Below are positions 46,601-61,600 of a stretch of DNA of 64,000 nucleotides, one piece after another. The stretch comes from Patagioenas fasciata. Lineage: Eukaryota; Chordata; Aves; Columbiformes; Columbidae. A program made the translations under genes and the position numbers. The notes under the pieces are model-generated. The model searched no databases. It was not told the origin of the DNA and worked only from the letters and a program-made list of their open reading frames with translations. Numbering within the stretch: position 1 is the stretch's first letter; each line of letters starts with the position of its first letter. The stretch spans positions 2,175,001 through 2,239,000 of the forward strand of contig NC_092523.1 of the NCBI RefSeq assembly GCF_037038585.1, given 5' to 3'.

Positions 46601-49600
46601 TAAACTTTTCCCAGACATCAAAAATTCAAGTGTTCTCCATGGATCCACTCGCTAGGGATGGAGATGAGGGAATCGGCGTTTGCTAAGGAAGGAGATGAGG
46701 AAATTGGTGTTTGCTAAAGATGGAGATGAGGGAATCGGTGTTTGCTAAGGATGGAGATGAGGGAATCGGCGTTTGCTAAGGAAAGAGATGAGGAAATCGG
46801 TGTTTGCTAAGGAAGGAGATGAGGAAATCGGCGTTTGCTAAGGAAGGAGATGAGGAAATCGGCGTTTGCTAAAGATGGAGATGAGGGAATTGGTGTTCAC
46901 TAAGGATGGAGATGAGGGAATCGGTGTTTGCTAAGGATGGAGATGAGGGAATTGGTGCTCACTAAGGATGGAGATGAGGGAATCGGTGTTTGCTAAGGAT
47001 GGAGATGAGGGAATTGGTGTTCACTAAGGATGGAGATTAGGAAATCAGTGTTTGTTAAGGAGTATCTCAGACCTACAGCCAACTGAAGGTGACCTGACAG
47101 GTGATGGAATTTGAGAAATTCCCCATCTCACCCGAAAACCTTTTGATTAAATAACGTGAGATGTTTCCCACAAGATACAAAGCCCCTGGTTAAGGAGTCC
47201 AAGCAACAGTGGAGCTACAAGACCTCTCCATATCTCACTTCAAAGCCCATCAGCCATCCCATGGCTGGTGTTTTCCTACATTCAGACCACCAGCTTTGCA
47301 TTTATCCATTTGCTACACCAAGGAGCCACCTCCTGCCAGAAATTTTCCTCCCATGAAAGTATTCAGAGATCATTAAATCCCCTTTGTTAAAATCTGCAGA
47401 CAAACCTCATTTTTCTTCTCTGCAAGGCAGATTATTGCTTGAAATACTGGTGTTAAAGCTCTTTTCTGACCACTTCCCAGTCTCTCTACATAGTTAAATT
47501 CTATGTACCCCAAAACTGGACACACTGTTTGAGAGATGGTGCTGGTAACAAATAACTTCATAATTACCTGATGCTCAGTTTGCTGGATAAAGTACAAAGC
47601 TGGGGGAAAGCAATTTAGAGACAAGCCTGAATTTTATTAGGTTTTCCTTCAAAATAATAATAATTGACCTTAAGAGCTGACCGGTACAATTCCCTTTTTG
47701 TTTCTCCAAGCCTTTTAGACACCTCTCTTCTAAAGAAACATTCAGCTTTCTAAGAAAAAAACACTGCATAGACAAAATGTTTTTCTCAAAAACATGGAAA
47801 CAGGTTATTTGCCTCCATTTCCACCCGTGATGCTGGTTGTTAATAAAACATAAGCGGAGCCTGCAAAGCCGCCGGGTGTCCCTGCACCCATCAAGGTGTC
47901 CGAATCCGGTCCCACCTGGGACGCCAGCGCCCTGTGGTTCAGTGGGAGCCCTCTCATGGCTTTGGGGTCGGTACAAGGTGGGAGGGCTGGACCCCCCCAA
48001 AACGCAAGGATCAAAGAGCCGGCACGGAGGCACCGAGCCGGGACGGGGTTAGAGCCTCCTTTCTCGCCATCCCTGCTTTGATCAGCTCCTTTTGTCTGAC
48101 ACGCCAAGGTATGCGGCCGCAACGGGGACTGACATTCCCCAAGGGCTGCGACGCTCCCGGCCACCTCGCTGCAAGGGCGGACGTGATCTTCCAGCCGAGG
48201 AATCAGCCTTGGTGGTCAGGTAGAGCCCATGGGCGCTGCGAGAGGAGGCCGAGCATCCTCAGGGCACGTCCGCACGGCCTGGAGTCTGCGATGGTGTGGT
48301 CCAGGGCAGCGGTGAGGCCAGCAGAAGATGTTGTGGGGAGGCAGCGGCTTTGGGAAGAGTACTTAAAAGTACTTAAAAGTGGCTCATAAGGAACCTGGGG
48401 ACAGACTTGAGAGCAGGACCTGTTGTGATAGGACAAGGGGTGATGGTTTTAAACTAAAGGAGGGAGATTCAGGCTGGACATGAGGAAGAAATTGTTGGCC
48501 CTGAGGGTGGTGAGAGCCTGGCCCAGGTTGGGCAGAGAGGTGGTGGATGAACCATCCCTGGAGACATCCCAGGCCAGGCTGGACGGGGCTCTGAGCAACC
48601 TGAGCTGGTGAAGATGTCCCTGCTCATGGCAGGGGTGGCATTGGATGAGCCGTGAGGGTCCCTTCAACCCAAACTGTTCTATGATTCGATGACACTGAGG
48701 GCTGGGAGATGCTGGACAAGCAAATAGGTCAAACCTCTGGTGCTCTGGAGACATCTATTTAGAAAAAAGATTCAAATTTGTCATGTACTCCTTCATGAAG
48801 GCAACAACTACCATTTGTGCTTGGCTTATATTTGTAATTAAGTCCTGGCAAAGCCTCACCCCAGTGATCCGAGCCTACAACCAGAACCCTGAAGCACCAT
48901 TGTGGGAGAGCAGGTACACTCGTGGAGTCAGAGGTTCCTCTCTTACATGCTTGGAGGTAAAGCAAAGCCGGTAGCAGATAAGGACAGCTCAGGAATATGC
49001 AGATAAGAACAAGTTCAGGAGTGCATTTAATTTATACCGCCCTCTTACCACCATGTAAGTAGATTGATGTGTAATTCAGTGCCTATGTAAAGTATGGAAC
49101 TATCAGGCAATGCTTCTTTTTTGGTTACAAATTGGGAAGTATTGCCATGTGGCCTGGCAGGTGGGTGACCTGTTCAATCCCTGCAATGTAGTAGATTTGT
49201 GGGGGATTTCACATAAGTGGCTCTGAATTCAGAACCCTGCTTCCAAACAGTAAGTTTTTAGGGATATATAATTTATCTGTAGACAGTGAACCAGGGTTAC
49301 ACCGACATGCAAGCGAGTAATGAATCACAGAATCACAGAATCATAGAATCATAGAATAGTTTGGGTTGGAAGGGACCTTCAAAGGTCATCTAGTCCAACT
49401 CCCATGCACATTGACACCACAGATGTATCTCGGTGCTGCTGTCTAAGCTCCGGTTGGACATACCTAGAACTGGCATTGAAAAGGACCATTGCTTGGAATT
49501 AATTTCATCTCTGTTTTCTCACCCCCTCTTGAAACAATAAAAAGGAGGAAAGTTGGAATATTTGGCTGCTCTGGCTCCATTTCAGAAGCTTTCTCTGGTT

Positions 49601-52600
49601 TGTGCCATGGATGCTCTGACCACCAGCATCCACCTCCCAATGCCTGCAGGACAGGGCAGAAAACAGGGATTCTTCTCACACCAGGCTGGAAAGGGTCTGA
49701 AGGTGGCACCACATGTACCCCGCGATGACATCTGTTAGATATAAAGTATGTCAGCGACGCCGTTAGTGCCACAAGCTATTCACACACTATCACATCTGCT
49801 GACACCTCTGCACCGTCCCCTGCAAACGTCACCGCTTTTAGCAAAGCTCGAAACGCAAAGTGTCAGCAGCACCTTGGGTGCCATCGGGTTCCTGTGTCGA
49901 GACGAGCAGGAATGTTCCTCGTGCTCGACAGATGTTTGGGTACAGACGTGCAATTGCTTTTGAGTCAGCGACAAGGCTTGAGATGTTACTGCCCTCATCT
50001 TAAATAGGAACGACTCTGGAGTTTGTGGGAGTGAGTAGAGAGGGGGGAACGGAGCCGGTGAGGGGCTGGAGCACCAGTGTGATGGGAGCGGCTGAGGGAC
50101 CTGGGGGGTTCAGCTGGAGAACAGGAGCTGAGGGGAGACCTTCTGATCTCTGAACTGCCTGAAAGGAGCTTGGAGCCAGGGGGGTCGGGCTCTGCTCCCC
50201 AGGAACAAGCGCCAGGAGCAGAGGAAACGGCCTCAAGTTGCGCCAGGGGAGGTTGAGGTTGGATGTGGGGAACAATTTCTTCCCCAAAGGGCTGTGGGGC
50301 ATTGGAACAGGCTGCCCAGGGCAGTGCTGGAGTCACCATCCCTGGAGGGCTGGACAGACGGACATGAGGTTCTCAGGGACATGGGGTAGAGGTGGCCTTG
50401 GCAGTGTTAAGTTAATGGTTGGACTCAATGATCTTGAGGGCCTTTTCCAACCAAAATGATTCTATGATCAAGGGTGGGAGCTTTTAACTTCAGCTTTAGG
50501 AGTTGCATATTCGCGTATCACAGCTTCTCTAAAGAAAAATAACACGCGTATAAAAAAAATTACAGATCAGATGGGAAGAAGGGAACCGCGGTGTTTCTTA
50601 CTGCCCAGCCAGGCTGGAGCAGAGCACCACGGCCCCTGTGGCAACGAGCTCCCCTCACCCAGCAGCACGTGTGTTTCGATGCTCTAGAAATGACTGATGA
50701 GAACGTCTGCAGGTGGGATAGTAATGTATGACACCTGTGGTTGGAAGGTACCTTCAGCCGCCCGGCATGTCCCTGCCTGTTCTGCAACACGGCAGCTCAG
50801 CGCGTTCCACTCCTGAGCTCTATGCCCACCAGTAAGATACCAGCTCTGGGCTTCCAGTTCCCCATGGGAACCCTTCTGGTGTCTCAAGATGACATCAAAG
50901 ATGAGCGGGCATGGTGAGATGAACGCAAGTTGCTCCTAGGAGCTGGGTTTGGTGAGCACTGGGCTCACACGGCTCTCAGACCCTCTCAAGTCTTCCAGCT
51001 TTATAAACAGATTGAAAAGTCAACACCGCACATGACACCAGCTCCAAGTCATCGCACAATCGTGGGTTTGAATCTTCTGGGAAAGAAGAGGGTTGTCCAC
51101 AGCACCAGAAACCTCAGGTATTGAAACAAACAAAGGCTTTGAGACCATAAGGTTTCAAATAGCAAAAAGAGACATGTCCAGCTCTCTCTAGCAAACCAAG
51201 AAGGTGAAGGGCTTTCCCTCCTTTGACCCAGTTGCTGCTACCCAGGAGGTACCAGCCTGTGTTCCCGGTGGCCACAGCACCTTGTTCTGGGTAAGACACA
51301 AGTGACACAAACTCACCACCCATCCAGAGAAATGGAGAAGCTCAGGCATGAGACTGAACAAAGAATCGACGTGAAGCTGTGATGGAGAGAAGCTGAAACC
51401 CGAGCATGATGTGTCTTCCATGTGAAGAACCCCACAAAGGCCTTTGTAGGAGCTAAGATGCCTTTTCTCCTTGACTTTGGAGGAGAAGGTTTGTTCATGT
51501 ACAGGAGATAAGTGCTTACGAGGTAAACTCTCAGTTTGCCACATTAAGTTAATTTCTACAGGAGCTCCAGAAAGGTGGGTGTCTTAGGCTGGTACCACAG
51601 CAGAAACACGTGTGTTCTGACCTCAGGTCACTCATGAGCTAAGGACCCTTCTCCAGGACAGGACTTGCTCCCCAAACTGTTTGCACAGGGCAGTCAGTGT
51701 AAATTAGTGTGTAGGGCAAAAGAACCGTCTTCCCGGCCTCAAGGAGGAAGCCTCACGTTACATGATGGAGATTTTGTTGGGGAACGTTCAAGCCAACTGA
51801 TGGATGGAAGAGTCATCAGCCTGCCTAAAATATGATCCTGAGAACACCCAAAATAGCGGAGTTTAGGGTCACTGCTCCTTGCTGGAATGAAAAACATTCA
51901 CAAAGAGAGTTAGACTTGTCTCTCCTCTTTCAGAAGAGAAAAAAATATCCTTATTTTGAATGTGGCAATTTTCCCTTTTGATGAAAACGAGCAATTAGGT
52001 CCTTTCTGATAAGAATCCCTCCACCAGCTCTGTCGAGGCAGAAAGCATTTGATGCTGTTTGGTGAGAATGTCAATCTCTGCAACCCTCCAGCTACTAAGA
52101 AAGTAGAGCATCATGAGCATCGCAGAATTTCGGGATGTCCTTGTTGATTTGAAGATGCTAAGCAAGTTCCTCAGGATCTCAACCTCGGTCACGTTTCCTT
52201 CTCTTGAAGGACCAAGAGCCTCACTAGAAACAGGCTGCTAGGTCCAAATGATTTTTAAAAGCAGTTACAGATAATTATACACAGCTGTGGTTGGGAAAAG
52301 TGATTAATAAGGCATTCTCTGCAGGAAGCATGATGCTCACTGCAGGCCAGTCTGGACAACTGGCCACCTTTCTTTGCTCATAATGTCCCACATGGAGTAG
52401 TTTGGGGTATGATTGCTTCCGATGAGCTGCAACAAGTGCCTCTGAGTTTGAAGAAGGGGCATAAGGGGTAACAGTTTTAAACTAAAGGAGGGAGATTCAG
52501 GCTGGACATGAGGAAGAAATTGTTGCCCTGAGGGTGGTGAGAGCCTGGCCCAGGTTGGGCAGAGAGGTGGTGGCTGAACCATCCCTGGAGACATCCCAGG

Positions 52601-55600
52601 CCAGGCTGGACGGGGCTCTGAGCAACCTGAGCTGGTGAAGATGTCCCTGTCATGGCAGGGGGGGCACTGGGGGAGCTGGGAAGGTCCCTTCAACCCAAAC
52701 CATTCTGTGATTCTATGATTCTGGGCCAGACAACAGCTGGGGAAGAGCCGGGGATCAACACACCAAATAAAGAGGCTGACAGCAACCACGAAAGGGGACT
52801 GAATTTCCAGGGTGGGCTGGCAAAAGGATCGGAAAGGTCTTGACTTTCAGGCCAAGAAGAAATCAGCAAAACCAAAGATCCACAGGAGTGCACAGGGCGG
52901 GAGGAGACAGACGAGCATCCCCATGGAGCAGGGCAGGAATCCTCGGGGGGAAGCGCTCAGGAGGAGCCGCTCTGTTTACAGAAGGTGCTGCTGAAAGGTG
53001 TCCTGAAGAAAGACAGCAATTAACAGGCCTGGAAAAAAGAAATGGCTTCTTTCCACAAAGTGCCTTTTAAGTATGTTTTTCAAGCCACTTTAAGGGTTAA
53101 TGTTTAGCTGTTTATCCGGAGTGGTCGGATGTCAGCTCTTTCTTTTGACTCCTAATGGCTTATAGCCATCAGGAGGTGAAGACTCCTCAAAAGAGATGGT
53201 GTCAGGAATGTTTTCTTATGCCCACCAGCACCCACACACCTGCAGGAGCCTGTGCTTGCAGGAAGGATAGTTTACATACTTGAACCTGTATCCCAGGGAC
53301 AGAGATATAAACATGAAACCAGATCCCATCCGACACCGCTGCCGAAGCCCCTGGGCAGTACAAACGGGGCCTTTCTCCCACACCCACCTCCAATGACCAC
53401 AAATAAGTTTGGTTCGAGTCGTCACTTCCCAGCAAGAACAAGCTCTGCTGGTCCACGTTACAATTTTAGGGCCAGATCCTGTGAATTTTTTGGGTAACTT
53501 TGACTCCGGTTGTGAAACAAAGGGCCACTCTGACCAGCAAGACTTCAAAAACCAGCTCGGTTGCAAATCAAAGCCTCTCGGACGGGGAACGTGAGAACAA
53601 AGACGCAGGCTCCAAATCAATCAGAGCGCTGCTCGCTCGTGACCTTCCCCAGAGAAGAGATGGCACTGAGCCTCCTAATTACACTGTGAAGTGTAATTAG
53701 GTGCAAATAGGCAAAGCAGTTGTAAATCCAACCACCCCAGGCTTGCAAAGAGCGATGGTGGAGTTGCTGCCCCTGAAAACCAGATCCTTTCTCTTGGAAA
53801 GAAGGACGTTTGCTCCCAGAAGAAGATGGAGACCTCCCAGTGCCAACCCATTCGGGAGAGAGGAGGCACGGGAAAAGCTTTGATTTGGGGAAAGACATGG
53901 GGAAAACCAACCAACCAACCAAAAAACCCAACAAACATGCAAAGGGGAGATCATGGAGAATCATAGAACAGCTCGGTATCATCTGGTCCAACCTCTCATA
54001 GGAAAGTGAGCCTAAATGAAAGCTAAATTTCCAGTTATAAGAACATACTAAATTCCTAATATGTTAACACAGCTACAGCCACTTCAGCAATGTAGCTGCT
54101 AATCATCAAAATTATTAACTTTCCTCCAAGCATCTACTTAGTCCAAATAAAGACAAAATGTAATTTAAGCATCTACCTGAGATTTCAGAACAGGTCATTT
54201 CACACAAGACAGCCAAGACATCTGATTTTTATTCCTGTGCAAAAATCCCTGAACTGCTTGCTGTGCAAATCATAACTCCAATACAAACATTTAACACTGT
54301 TCCTGATGCTTTTATATCATGAGCTCAACTACTTGATATTCTCAGTGTTGGATCACTGAAAAAGCAACAAGTTTCCCCTGATTTTTAGAGTTTCGTTTGT
54401 CTGATTAGATGGTATTTACAAGCGCTGTAGTTTGTATTGTGCTGTCCTCTGACTTAGACAAAAATGCTCATTCCTTTCTCTCTTCCACACTAAATTATAT
54501 TGAAATAAAAGGTACCTCTGTCAGAACGACCTGTCCTGATACAGAAATATTCTTTGCTTCGTGAAATCGGTTCCTTCTCTCCTGGTCATATCTCAAGTAA
54601 GTGACCCCATAGCAAGAGGAGTTTCTGTTGTGTCAGGACATGAATCAAAACAGTGCTGCAACGAAGATCTACTAAGCTTGAAGGGTCCCCATGTATTTAG
54701 GAAGATCTTGACCTGGGAGATGTGTTTGAGAAGGGGCTTTAGAGCCGATGAGCCCGTCTGTGTCCTTGTCCTGAACATGCCCGAGCTCCTCGAAAAGCTC
54801 TGCTGCCGCTTCGACTTGGAAGTTTATAGTATGGAGGGTGGGTCTGACCTTAAAAGCTGTAAAGTAATTCCATCCAAAGCTCCGGGATTCTTTCTGCCTG
54901 TGTCACACAGGAGATGATGGCAGAGAGTGAGAAACTCGAGGTGGGAGCAGGAACTGAGGCAGATCTCTGCAGCCAAGAGCGAGTCATCGAACAGAGTCAT
55001 AGACTGGTTTGGGTTGGAAGGGACCTTAAAGACCATCTGGTTCCAAGTGCCTTGCCAAGGGACACCTTCCACTAGAGCAGGTTGATCCTGACTGAAGAAC
55101 CTGTGCAGGAGGCCTACGAGGGGTTGGGAACAGACCATGAACATCTACAGACCACAGGAATAACACCGACAGTTCTAGAAACAAAATCAGAGAATAGTTT
55201 GGGCTGAAGGGACCTTCCCAGCTCCCCCAGTGCCACCCCTGCCCTGAGCAGGGACATCTTCACCAGCTCAGGTTGCTCAGAGCCCCGTCCAGCCTGGCCT
55301 GGGATGTCTCCAGGGATGGTTCATCCACCACCCTTACTGCAGAACACCAGACACAAACCTTGTTAAGCACCATCCTGCATCTGATGGTCAGAACAGGGCT
55401 CAACACTTTTCCAAATACCACAGGTCTTCTCTCCAGCCGTACTTGAACTACATCATTATTCAGCTGCTTGGTATCATATAAAGCCTGAGGGTTTCTGCTC
55501 AAGTAAAAGGTTCCATGGGCATTAAAGAAGCTCCCACAGGTCACCTCTCCATTTGAAGTCCATGTGGAAAATAAAGATACTCTTGCCTACGTCAAGAGTT

Positions 55601-58600
55601 ACTTTGCCAGAAAAGAAACTGGATCAGCACATAGGAGAGGAACCTCAGATGAACCTCTCAATGCTTCAGAAGTCAACGATGGAGCATCGCCCATGTGTCA
55701 GTCTGAAACCAAACCTTCAGGGCACAGCTTGAATCCTCTGCAGTCTTCAGGAGACACACACATCACCGAGGTTCCAGCCTCCTGCCAGGCCTCAAGGACC
55801 CTGTGCCACTTCTTTTCCAAGAGGAGTTCCTTCCCAAACCAACCTCCATCCCAAGGGTAGACCTTGGCAAGCACACTCAGGTCACCGGACCCCCAGCAAA
55901 GCCATTCCTCAGACCCAAAAAGCAAAGAAAAACCACAGAACTTCTCCCTTCTCATACATTTTTTTCCCCCGTGGCAGCTGGCAAATCCTTCCCTTTGCTT
56001 CTCATCCAAGTTGGACAAAATTGCTGCAGAGAATCCCTCCTGCTCCCCTCCCCCCCGTGCAATGCAATCCCAAGGGAGAAATGGTTTCATGGGGACCTCC
56101 TGCTGTCTTGCATCTGATTTCCCTCCTAAGTATGGTATAGGGAAGCGTCTCGAGGGCTACGGCTGTGACCTCCATACAGCTCTTTTGTCAAGTGCCATTT
56201 CATTAAAAAATCAGCCTTTTAACTGTGGACACATTTCAACCTCACCAAATCTGCTAATTATTGACAGTTGGTGAAGAGGAGATTTCACTTGTTCCTCCTG
56301 TTAAACTGCATCTAATTAGTAATTACTGGTTCACTGTCATCTTTACTGCAATAATCCCACTGCACATTGGCTCATTAACCTTTTGCTTTTCTAAAGCAGC
56401 CTGCCAACAAGATGAAGGCTAAAACAGATTGGAAAACAATAGCTCAGCCTTGGATTTTAGGCTGTTTATTCCCCTTGTCCTAGAGATCCAAAAGGAAGAT
56501 TATTTTTAAGACAAGGCTTTCAGCTGAAACCAGCCCCATTCCAGAACATGGTTTGGTTCGCACTAACCTTTAAACTTAAGCCATGGCGAGGGCAAGTGTA
56601 TTATAGCTCATGGAATGGCTTCTGTGCCATCAGCTCTTGCTTCAGCTCCATTTCTCACCTGGGTTTATCCTTTATCAGCACGGTCCAGCACACTGGGCAT
56701 GGGATGAGGTGAGCTGCGATAGGACAAGGGGTGATGGTTTTAAACTAAAGGAGGGAGATTCAGGCTGGACATGAGGAAGAAATTGTTGGCCCTGAGGGTG
56801 GTGAGAGCCTGGCCCAGGCTGGGCAGAGAGGTGGTGGATGAACCATCCCTGAAGACATCCCAGGCCAGGCTGGACGGGGCTCTGAGCAACCTGAGCTGGT
56901 GAAGATGTCCCTGCTCATGGCAGGGGTGGCACTGGATGGGCTTTGAAGGTCCCTTCAACCCAAACCATTCTATGATTCTACGATTCTAAGTTTCGGCGGG
57001 TTTGCAGCACCCTGGAAACTCAACAGCATCCCCTTGGATGCTGAAGAAACGAATCACAGAATCACACGGAATGATCCGGATGAGCAAGGACCAAAAGGTG
57101 GCAAATCAGTGGAGCAACCCCATGGTTTGTTCTTTCTTTTGCTGCTACGCTGAATTTCATTTGCACAAGCCCCAGTTTCAGTTTGGAACTGTCAACAGCT
57201 GTTTCCATTGGCAGTGCATAGCTGAGTAGGAGTTGTCAGTGGGGATGCTGTAGGAGAGGCGGTTCGAAAAGAGATTCCCCGGGGGGCATGGGAGGCAGTT
57301 GGAGGTTGTGGGCTAAATGCATTTAACTAGACGTTTCTCCTAAACTTAACAGCAGTGAATTACTTAATGCATATTGATGCACTTAGGTACCGGCATTAAC
57401 ACTGTATTGGGATGAAAAGTGTGTTTCTCAGCATCTAAGGGTGTTTAGTTGCAAGGGCTCATGTCTTTACAGCTGATGTTACAGGGGTTTATTTTTATCA
57501 GGTGATCCTCAAAGCCAGAACATCTAGAAACAAGTCATCATTCTGGATCATCATTGCAGACATCAAAGTACAAAATCAAGGAAGGTATAAGGTCTTAGTT
57601 AGACTAAGTACCAACCCAAGAGGAGATCTGGATTCATTATCCTCAGCACATGAGGGTTGTTCAGCTCCAGGATGTTAATTTACCTGATACTGGTGTTTCT
57701 GTATGAAAACAGAGCTGAATTCTGATTTTCTGATATTATTTTAAAACGGGTATAACTGAAGCAGCTACAGTTGATGCGAAAAGGTGGCTGCATTTATCTA
57801 GCACGTTTATTAAATCTATTGCAAGGCTTCAATTCTGCTCAGATACTAATGGTAAGTTTGAGCCCCTTTAGAAGCATGGATCAAAGGCGGTCAGTCAAGC
57901 TCCCGTGCTAAAACAAGCGCTTAATAACACATTAGCTTCTGTGTTTGCTCTCTGACTAAAGAAAAAGGACTGTGAATGTGTGATTAAGGGCAGAATTTGG
58001 CTCATTTACAATTCCTGAAAGGGTTGCTGCTCAGACCATAATCATATTTTTGGAACAGAACACGCCTATTACATCTTGTTGTTAATAATTTGCTCCCCGG
58101 GTAGTGCTCATTACACCAGCATCATCGCAGTTGTGTTACGTTCCGAGCTGCTTCACCTACTGCGCCATGAGAAAAAGCAAATACACACCTATATACATAC
58201 ATACACATGCATAGAAAAAGGTCAATTTTCAAACACTCGAACTCTATTAACTTAGTTAATATTATTATTAACAATTCCATGGACCACTGATGGGTAACCA
58301 AGAACTCACACGTTCTGAGAAATGTTCTTTGCGAGGAGACTCAGATTTTCTACCCAAGACTGTAAAGAAACGGCTCTGGAGAGATTATTGCAGATAAATC
58401 ACTTGCTCTGCTCACTTGAGCATTGTCACAGTCACCACCGAGGTTTTGCAGAACGGGAGGAACGTCCTTTGCACACATTTATCACACACATCACTGGAAG
58501 ACTGATCAGACCAGGCTGCTATGGAGAACCTGATTCCTCGGCATCACCAGATGTGCGGTCCAGCCGTGCACGTGGAGCCGATTCCAGTTCCAGACCCCAG

Positions 58601-61600
58601 TAAGCAACGAGCTCCACCACCAGCTGTAATGGTTTCTCTTCACTGACACGGAGCGTGGGCAGAGAGCACGTCATTCTGTTTGATCTGCTAATCAGCACTG
58701 ATTCATGTTTACACTGCAGATAACATTTCAGCTGCTTTTAGAAGGTCATTCTCAAGTGATGCTGCATGGTTTCAGTACTGCCTGATGCCTGCAATTTGAA
58801 TACCCTTTGAAGGAAGCCAGACCTTCATTTTCCTTGTGGGCTAGGATTCATTCAGCTCTCAGCATCAACACAATTTTTCATGCTGTAATATCAGATATTA
58901 TACGCTATAAATTATCTGTCACCCATAAAGCTAAAATACAAAAGGCAAAGAGACCTCATGAACTTGATTTTCAGTTAAAGAAACTAAGGCAATGAGTAAT
59001 TATTGTTGCAGAGTCCCAAGTGTTTAACTCTGAAAGCGTCAGATTCTGGTACCAAACTTTTGTTCCCACTTCCTATTTCAGAACGATGCCTACAGAAAAC
59101 ACCGGAAGTGTACAAAATGCTGGATTTCCAAACAGAATTGCAGGGTGTTTCCTGTCGATGTTGAAAGAATGGTTCGATTTGGCCAACGTTACCAAACACA
59201 CACGTCGACAGTGAGAAGGGAGAAAATACGCAATGACTGATACTTAATGTGATGACACAAAGTCTGGGAAAGTGGTAAATAATTAAGAGCCCAAGTCACT
59301 GATACTGAGGTCGTGAGATATGTGGGACAGAAATCAATGTGCCACGTGCTATGGTCAAATATAAAATTGCTTCTGGATAAGATAGTGTACAGGACACACA
59401 TGGAGCTGCTGAGAGGGGCCAGAGGAGCCCCAGGAATGACCCGAGGCTGGAACAGCTCTGCTGTGGGACAGGCTGAGAGAGCTGGGGTGTTCAGCTGGAG
59501 AAGAGGAGCTCCGGGAGACCTTAGTGTGGCCTTTCTGGACTTAAAAGGGTCTGAGAAGAAAGATGGGGACTGACTTTTCAGTAGGGCCTGTTGTGATCGT
59601 TTTAAACTAAAGGAGGGAGATTCAGGCTGGACATGAGGAAGAAATTGTTGGCCCTGAGGGTGGTGAGAGCCTGGGCCAGGTTGGGCAGAGAGGTGGTGGA
59701 TGAAGCATCCCTGGAGACATCCCAGGCCAGGTTGGATGGGGCTCTGAGCAACCTGAGCTGGTGAAGATGTCCCTGCTCATGGCAGGGGTTGGATTGGATG
59801 AGCTGGGAAGGTTCCTTCCAACCCAAACTGTCCTACGATTCTATGATTCCTTCCCTCATTATCTTGAAAGGAGACCTGCCAGGGAAGGTCATGGCTACCT
59901 CTGGTGGATGACGCTGCTTTCTCTGGAAATCAGAGCACAAGGGATGCTTTACATCCAGGTTTCCTTCCAGCAGGAACTCTGGACACACTCTGGGCATGGG
60001 GGTGAGACCTGGAAATACTCCTCAGGCTTTCATAACCAAAACCTTTCAGCAGAACTTGGGATCGCAGCAAAAAATTGACGGACAAGGAGCTGAGGTTGAG
60101 CTCATGCCAAAATGACTAACAGGCTCTGTGGATGTACGAATTCAGGCAAATCACATTGCTCCTGCAACTGGTACTTGTGCAACTTCTTACTGGAATACTG
60201 TGTCTGCTTCTTATGGAAGGGCTCCAAAAAGGATGTTGACTAATTAGAAAAAGTTTAAGGAAGAGCCATATGAATCATTAAAGCTTCAGAAAACACGTCT
60301 TTTAGCAAGAGACTCCAAGATTGAGATATATTCGGTTTCTTAAAGAGAAGATGAAGGGACAGTTTTATCTCAGCCTGTAAACAGCTAGAAGGACAACAGA
60401 AAATTCGTAATACATTTTTCAGTCTAGCAGACAAGTGTACAACAAGATTCCCTGGCTAGAAGTCGTGGATAAACCCATCCAGCTTGAAAATATAATGAAC
60501 CAGTAGAGACTGTGATACTAATTCCTGATCAACTGTTCCAGCTGACACAAACAGAACTCCAGCAAAGTCCTTTGCTCTGTTTGATAGAATCTTCATCACT
60601 TTAATAGTGGCCCTCCCTGTAAATGTACAAATTTACAACCTGCAAATCTATAAGCTGCAAACACCGAATGGTCAAAATCAATGACTTAGAGATAAATGCA
60701 CCTTAGCAAGTTGTTCTGCTAACTCAGAGTGATGTCACTAGTCACGCTGCCTGTTTCCTTGGCCAGTTTTCCTCCGGTCACCCCCAGGCCGTGTGTTCCC
60801 AGAGCCAGGCTGGAAGACGAACAGGCAGAAACCCTCAGAGAAGCTCTGGGAAGGTACATCCACGTCAAACCTGTGTCAGCTCAGCTCTGACTTGAGTTCA
60901 CATCCCCGGACAAGATGGGACAAACCCACCTGGAGTCTCAGAGCAGAAATCATCGGTCAGAAACATCAACATCCCTTGTGATCTGAGCAGACCTGACCTG
61001 GGGATCACTGAAGAGGGACAGCTGAGATGCTCCTCTGACCACTGATCCAGCAGGTAGAACATTACCCTCATACATTTAAAAAAACCACCTTATTCCAACC
61101 TGTTTGTCCCCCGATTCCTGGTGTTTGGATTACTGAATGTCCTCCACATGGGAGCAGACGACCCCTGTGGGAGAACAACAGATGTGACAGAAGGGAAGAG
61201 GATCAGACGTGGCCATCCCTTGTCTGGATAAGGTGTGTTTGCTGGGTGGAAAAAAGGTTCTTCTCTTCAGTCCTTCCTCTGTTGGCTTGAGAGGTACATC
61301 CCATCGCATGATCCAACCATTGGTTAGAAGTATGGGAAAGCTGTGTGATGTTAATCTACGTTATGCTAGTGTGGGTCAACAGGGGACACCAACACAACCA
61401 TTGTCTGCTTGGTGAATCTGCACCCAAGTGAAGAAGACAGCAACCAACTTCATCCAAAAATGGAGGAGGGCTCATAGGAATGAAACTGTTAACCAGGAAG
61501 GCAAAAAGAGCCCCTCTGAGACACCCCACTGCGGTGACCAGCCATGTACTGACCTCGGACATCTGCGGGAAGAGACTGATGGCCAAGGGGAGGGCCAGGC

